64,000 bases of DNA, from contig OX638371.1 in assembly GCA_951812925.1 (NCBI GenBank), positions 930,001 to 994,000 of the forward strand, in the 5' to 3' direction. Origin of the DNA: Calliopum simillimum. Lineage: Eukaryota; Arthropoda; Insecta; Diptera; Lauxaniidae. The notes under the pieces were generated by a model, which searched no databases, was not told the origin of the DNA, and saw only the letters and a list, made by a program, of their open reading frames with translations. Shown here in pieces: positions 58,180-64,000 of the stretch (position 1 is the stretch's first letter; every line of letters starts with the position of its first letter). The translations under genes and the position numbers were made by a program.

Positions 58180-61100
58180 TAAGCTACGCTCACAATACCA
58201 ACATGAAATACTAAATTATATATAATACCGTCAGTTAGGAAATTCACCATAACCGTAACAAATTAACAAATCAAGCTACTTTGAGCACGAAACACTGGGG
58301 AGTAGCTACGGGAGAAAAACGTTAAGCACATGGAAAAAATTATTTACTTAGCATTTGGCTTTAGAAAATTGATATTAAGAGCTCCTGTTTAAGGCATTTA
58401 CGATTGTAACAATTGTCATTCCAGTCGGTAAAGTATAGTAGACAGTTGCATTTGAAACTTTTATTTTAATATTAATAATTTATGTTTCCGTGTGTGTTTG
58501 TTCGTAATAAACATTTGTCAAAATATATATTTTCTTTAAATATTATTTACAGTATATTTAACAATAGAAAATTACCAAATAATTATGAAGTCGAATAAAA
58601 GTATTTTCCCTAGTGCTATAGTGTTCCAGAAACTATGCAAATGGAATTTCTTTCTTATATAAAAGCTTTTTTTACAGTATGAAGTTTGTATCAACCAATA
58701 GGGTTGTTTTGGGCTGAAATTTCGACCTTTACGTGTCTAGAAACTAGTAGTGAAATTGTATAGCAAATATTTCTGTAGTACCTACTGACTCAATATTCCC
58801 CTGTTTTGGGTGTCATTTTTGTACCTTTTTAAGAAAAGGGCAAAAATGACCCACATGTGGGGGTTAAACAGGGTTAAAATTCTATACAAAAATATTCCCC
58901 GCAATATCCTGCATAAGTTTGCTGAACACGTGATACACCACAGATGTAAGGATCATATAGTTAATTTCGTTGATTTAACACAAGAATGCGGTATTTTTGT
59001 TTTTTCATGTACAGTGGATAAAAAAACTTCAAAAATCGATGAAACAAAATGTGTCGTGTTGGGGAAAAACCACGAGACACGGGTATTTTTTTTTTAGCGT
59101 CTACTTTAAGAATTTTTTGGATTTTCTCATGTGTTTTTTTTTGTGTCGATCGGTGTTATCACACTTATCCGCCACTTTGGAAATACACCGACAGATTGCA
59201 GGTTGCTTTGTGGTGAAAAGGCAACTCAGGTCCTAGAAATTGGACGTAATAAATCTATCTGCTTATTTAATGCTGGTTAAAAATTGCTTATATTGCTCCA
59301 GAACAAACTATCTGTATAGCTTGATTGTTTCTTTTTATCAAACCCATGTACTCTAACGTATTTTTAACGCTGATTACGAATCCGAAATCATGGTTTATGA
59401 AATATCCTGACTTAAACGTTAAAAGAAAACACCGTTTTTCGCAATTTTTGAAGTTATGTAACAAGACAAAATAAATTCTAAGCATATAACCAGATATGAC
59501 ACCTTAAAGTAATAGCTTTTTTCCTTAAATTCCACTCTGAATTATATCTAACTTTTTCGTCTCGAACGTAACTTCGTAGTTCGAAGTACTTCTTTAATAA
59601 AATTATGATAGTTCTTCGGTAGTAATATCTATTCGTCGGAAATTAAAAAAATATTTGAGTTTTGGATGGAGTAAGTGATTCCAATCTACGAATTTTGAAT
59701 TCACGTTGTAGCAATTCGAATTCAATGATAGCACTTTCGTAGATTTCATGAAATTCGTATCTACGATGGATTTAGTGATAGGCCTGTTTATGAAATTCGG
59801 ATTCAGAATCAGCGTAAAGAAATACGTCGGAATGCATGGGTTTGGTAAAAAGAACCGAACTTTTATGTTTGCTTGTGTGCTACTGAAAGACCAAAATGAA
59901 AAGGTGTCTAAATACGAGTCTGAACAAAATCACGTTAAAAAAGTTGGGGTACTCGAAACTTTTTTTTAAATCGCCAAAAGACTGGCATAAACTATTCTCT
60001 AAATGTGTATGCAATTTGGTTGTACCATCTCAAATATTGTTCTTAATACAGCGTTTTAAAGATTTATCTTGTGATTGTACTCTCTTATTTGTTCAAAGCT
60101 TACCTGATCGATCCTATAAAAGGGGGTATACACTAGCTATCATGTTCGTCAGTCAAATATGCCCGCTGACTATCACTCTACCACACACGCAAACAAGAGA
60201 AATTTGAGCAAATCTGACGAACTTGATGGATAGTATGTACCGACTTTAACAAACTAGCAACCACTGTATGAGAGCTGCATTGTTCCTCTGAACAGTGCTC
60301 TTTTTTTATCTTAAAATAATTCATAAACTCAACGACCTTTTATTTAGTGGCAACTCTATCAAATTCAACAAAAGAACCTACAAAGTGTTGAAATTTAAGT
60401 GTTAACGTGTTTTAAGAAATTAATTACCTATTTCAATAAAGTTTCTCGAAAATTTAAAATTTTATTCGAAACTACGATTTTTTTTTTAAATTTTTTTGAA
60501 GGTCATTTAGACGTCGCGCAACTTCAAGTTTTAAGTATTTCTCAGCTTTGGTGAGCCCTACTGAAAATTAAGATTTGAGAGTTTTACAGAAGGGTAAAAT
60601 TTATGAAATACATTTTTTTGTGGGCATTTTAGCTAAAAAGACTATGTGGTTGATTTTAGGGGGAATTTCTAAAAAAGTTTTTTTTTTTTTTTTTTTTGAA
60701 TCAGTCTAATGCTAAGTTATGTAGATCCCGACTAACAAATGCCAATAGACTTCTTGGCTAAAGTTAATGAGTGCTCCCCGAACCCGATTTGGCTTAAACC
60801 AAACTTTTCTTGTTAAACTTTAATTCTAACAGAGAATGTGTAATCGAAAAATTCGGCATTTTTTGAAAAAATAATTTAAAAAAAAACTGTTCAAAATTTT
60901 CGAGAACTCCCCATATATTGAAAACCATAACTCGGATTTAAGACTTTTGTGCGCCGATTTTGTAGCCATACCTTTTATATGACACCAATATTTTAAAATC
61001 CATCAAGGGTTTTAGAAATTATACCGTTTTTTATAAAAGCTGTATTCCGATCTTCCGATGGCTGTATTTCCGAAACTAGGTCCAGGTCGAACTTTTTGTA

Positions 61101-61640
61101 ATTGTTGTGATTAATTCTTAAGCCCTATTTTGGGCAAAAGAAAAAAACAATTTGTCCTTTGGGGACTTTCGTGTTCTTATCTCTTTTTTGATTCTGAAAT
61201 AGTTTTTTTTTTTTTGCATTGATGTTTTTGCTTGAATTACTTACGAAAGGTGAATTTTATAAAATATTTGTTTTATTAACATATACATAATGCATTTATT
61301 ACAATTCTATTGCCAACATAAATACGAAATTCAACAAAAGTTATATATTAAATTGTTAGTTTCTCCTCACCAACCATCTCAGTCTTAAAGTTTCTAAAAT
61401 TTATTGTTTATTTTCTTGTGTGCTTTGTTTACAAAAGTTGAAATATTTAGTGTAAAACTATATTCAAATCAATAGGTACCTAGTTTTCTGCTATAAAGTT
61501 GTACCATTTTTTAGTGAAGGCCTAATTGATTGGGTTGTTTCTTAAGTAATAGGTAGTATAGTGTAAATTTGGATATATAATACATCCGATCTATCACTGA
61601 TATAAAGAAAGTTTATAAAAACGAATTGACAAATATATAT
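58180..61640. other. Downstream intergenic stretch
   Basis: Contains the presumed carrier 3' UTR (AATAAA at about 58507-58512), a small MITE at 60125, a diverged inverted pair near 59340-59400 and 59770-59850 (ATGAAATTCGGATTC type), and the old repeat at 60960-61080. No gene recognised. Confidence 0.5.
60125..60241. mobile_element. 117-bp MITE
   Basis: Ends GGTATACACTAGCTATCATG and GGTACATACTATCCATCAAG (other strand) both continue TTCGTCAG. No clear target duplication and no coding capacity. Confidence 0.7.
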
Positions 61641-62056
61641 GAGTTAAAATAAAATAAAAACATAAATAACACATCTATTGTATCAATTCATAAAAAATAA
61701 AAAATGGCATTATAGACTAAAGGACGCAGTCACTCGTAAAAACTACATTAAAAAGCCTTAAAAATACATCTTAAAATCTAGCATCAAGAGTTTTTCATTA
61801 TATTCATATAGTGGGTGCGAGTATACACAGGTCCCCTCGCAGTTTTTATTTTTATTTACTTCAAGTAGTTGGAGTTGCATTACAGCATCATCAGTAAAGA
61901 ACACTTGACATTTTGTGTACCCAATTTGTCTGACAATTTCTTGCTTTAGTTTGATTAATATGATTTCATCTTTCATCAATTGAGTCCATATCACATTATG
62001 TTACTAATGATATGTGGCCTTGTATTTAAAATATATATGGGATTCTCGCAATTCAG

Positions 62057-62971
62057 CTACCAATAAGGACTAGGCAATGTGTCAGAGTTATCCTGATTCA
62101 AGCTCTCTTTGGAATTGGCCAGAGCTTCGGAAAGTGCAGACATTTTATGATGGGATTGGCAACTGTTGCGTGAAGAATTTTTATCATATGGCGATAGAGC
62201 GTTATAGTAATATGGCGAGCGTTTTGATATGGTATAGTTCTTATCCTATATATTAAAGGAAAATATTATATGTAAATACTGTAAATGAACTGATAAAATG
62301 TGAAAATATTGAATTACATTATTATTATCCCAGTATTCCTTATTATTGGCACGGAAGCAAATACAAAACTCCAGTCTCTTGGAGGACGGTGGAAGTGTAA
62401 TTTTAAAGGAGAATGTGTCAAAGACTACATGAGCACAGGTAGCTGGTCCATATGCCTATGAAAAAAATTACATGTTATTGAAATTGAATTGATTTCAGAA
62501 GAACGTAATAATTAATACCCGTGCATAAGTGCAAAATATATCTTGCTGGCTCTTCCAGTCATCCCAGGTGACACGTACAATAACCTCTTTCTGAAAGTCA
62601 ACATTTTTCACTTTGACCGTTCCCACAATAATTGACTCATCATCCTTGACTATGACATTTTCTAACGAAACAAATTCACGCTCAATTTTTTGTCTAGATA
62701 GAAAGAAAAGATAACATTTTAGATATATGTATGACTGTGTATTATCTTAAGATATCAAACAAATTACCTGAATGACAAGTAATCTGAGGCTGGTTGCTTA
62801 AAGTCCACTGTCCATGGATCTGCTGGCTGTGGACTAACAAGACCTTGGGTTATTTGTTCCAAAAACTTCATACTCCAGTATGGCGGTACATTTGATGGTT
62901 CAGACATCACACGTACTTCGGTTAGAGACAGACCTTCATCATCAGCAAAAATTACTTTTTTACGAGCTCGA
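62057..62971 (-). CDS. Gbs-70E: Glycogen-targeting PP1 regulatory subunit, C-terminal exons (Gbs-70E type)
   Basis: Four minus-strand exons, 62768-62971, 62519-62693, 62318-62455 and 62057-62245, join in phase with GT-AG borders; the last ends with TAG. The reading opens with the PP1-docking RVxF-type motif KKVIFADDEGLSLTEVRVM, then a CBM21 glycogen-binding domain (FVSLENVIVKDDESIIVGTV ... VRVTWDDW, FKITLPPSSKRLEFCICF and W-DNNN-KNY at its end) and a Ser/Asn-rich tail. Such subunits bring protein phosphatase 1 to glycogen to activate glycogen synthase. The first exon shown begins in mid-codon, so one or more upstream exons are missing; they may lie right of the window. The Gbs-70E name is from family and neighbourhood. 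Confidence 0.85.
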
Positions 62972-64000
62972 CTAAACAAAGAAAAAAAAAGAATTTGTTT
63001 TTTATGATTAAATTTAAGATAACTAATCAGAGACAATTAGCGATAAAGTCGACATAGTGCAAAAAATAGGTGCTTTTATATTAAGATCCAAATAAACCGA
63101 TAGGGGGCCTGCTTCGCATGTATGTATCACCAGCGTTTGCGTATGAGTTTAAGATGTCTTTCCGAGAAAAGAAGTTAAAATAGAAATCTATGTAAAACAA
63201 AAAGAAATGTACGATTTCGTGCGATCTTTTTTCTCGTTGTTCTTAATCCGTTAATCATATAGCCTCTAGAGGACTTTCCAAAAAAGGGGTTGGTGTGATT
63301 ATTTGCTATTTGAGTGTATAAGTACAGTTAATTGTAAAAGTCGCTCTTACCTCATTTTTGGAATTGGTAAGAATTTCGTTCGAACTTATTACGAGCTTAA
63401 CGCCGTTAAACTTCTAAAAGATCTGAGTTACAATATTGCAAACAAAAAAAATGTTGGTTCAACGGAGTTAAGTAAGAAATTAAAATAAAATTAGTTTAAA
63501 GAACTGTGAAGCTTGACAATGAGTCAAAAATTCCAGACAGTAGGGTACAGCGGTATATTGAAATCGACACTCGACATTCGGATTAAGCTATCCAAGATCA
63601 ATTGGAACATTACAGGCGTTTTTTGAGTAATTTTATATAAAATTTTAGTTTGGGATTTCATGTCTCTTACATTCTGGTCAATTGCATAAAAAATGTGATT
63701 ATAAAAACAAAAAATAATAAACAGCAGCCGAATTATTCAAGTACTTAATATGGAATTTTTCTACAGTTCATAAAATATTCATGCATAAGGAACATAAAAT
63801 ACAGTAGTCAAGGTCATATTTTAATTAATCATTTCAGTTCTTTCTTCTAATACCTGACCAGCTTTAACCTTATCGAAAATATCCCCATCATTTTTTCTTT
63901 TTTAATTCGTTAATCTTTAATTTTTTTGTATTGTTTTCATTTATACTCAAAACGCCTGACAAAGATTACTAATCGTGAGCGACCAATCAGCAGAGGTTCA
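62972..64000. other. Right end; 5' part of the PP1 subunit not found
   Basis: The upstream exon of the minus-strand gene should lie here or beyond. I find no frame with a convincing N terminus and in-phase donor, so this is probably intron. No repeats recognised. Confidence 0.4.

Noticed and set aside
61758..61994. Minus-strand frame left of the PP1 subunit gene
   Set aside because: The subunit gene ends with a clear TAG at 62057; this downstream frame has no recognisable domain or join and lies in the 3' flank.

Overview
The window is nuclear DNA from a higher fly (Diptera, Brachycera). It is AT-rich, its introns are short GT-AG introns, and four host proteins read straight through as close relatives of Drosophila proteins. 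As I recall the Drosophila map, l(3)72Ab (Brr2), a mitochondrial phosphate carrier and Gbs-70E lie near 70E-72A on 3L, so the order here looks like Muller element D synteny. Species cannot be fixed; the dense transposon load would suit a tephritid fruit fly or a similar large-genome fly.

Layout. 1-27 kb: no host gene, but a mosaic of non-autonomous elements. These include a foldback element with 9-bp target duplications (2.8-3.5 kb), a hAT-type element with an 8-bp duplication (6.8-8.3 kb), a nested stack containing a LINE reverse-transcriptase remnant and a hAT MITE (15.9-19.1 kb), a second foldback family (19.4 kb) and a tRNA-related foldback element (21.2-22.5 kb). 27.2-29.0 kb: an intact five-exon gene for the Nrdp1/RNF41 ubiquitin ligase (elgi), with a foldback insertion in one intron. 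29.25-30.8 kb, minus strand: an intact intronless Fanzor gene, the eukaryotic relative of bacterial TnpB RNA-guided nucleases. 33.2-33.8 kb: a small secreted, furin-type processed protein. 34.1-41.1 kb, minus strand: the nine-exon spliceosomal helicase Brr2. 42.9-49.0 kb: a MITE split by a 5.2-kb TIR element that carries decayed pieces of host genes (P32/C1QBP, a Tango2-like tail, RRP12 with introns). 49.2-54.6 kb: a transposase-less hAT shell with a second tRNA-related foldback element inside. 55.1-58.2 kb: the mitochondrial phosphate carrier. 62.1-63.0 kb, minus strand: the C-terminal exons of a glycogen-targeting PP1 subunit whose 5' part is not found.

The host genes are unrelated housekeeping functions and form no pathway. 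The main points of interest are the Fanzor gene with a candidate 3' RNA hairpin, the gene-fragment-carrying element, one GC-rich core shared by foldback elements with different ends, and the foldback family rich in Pol III B-box motifs.
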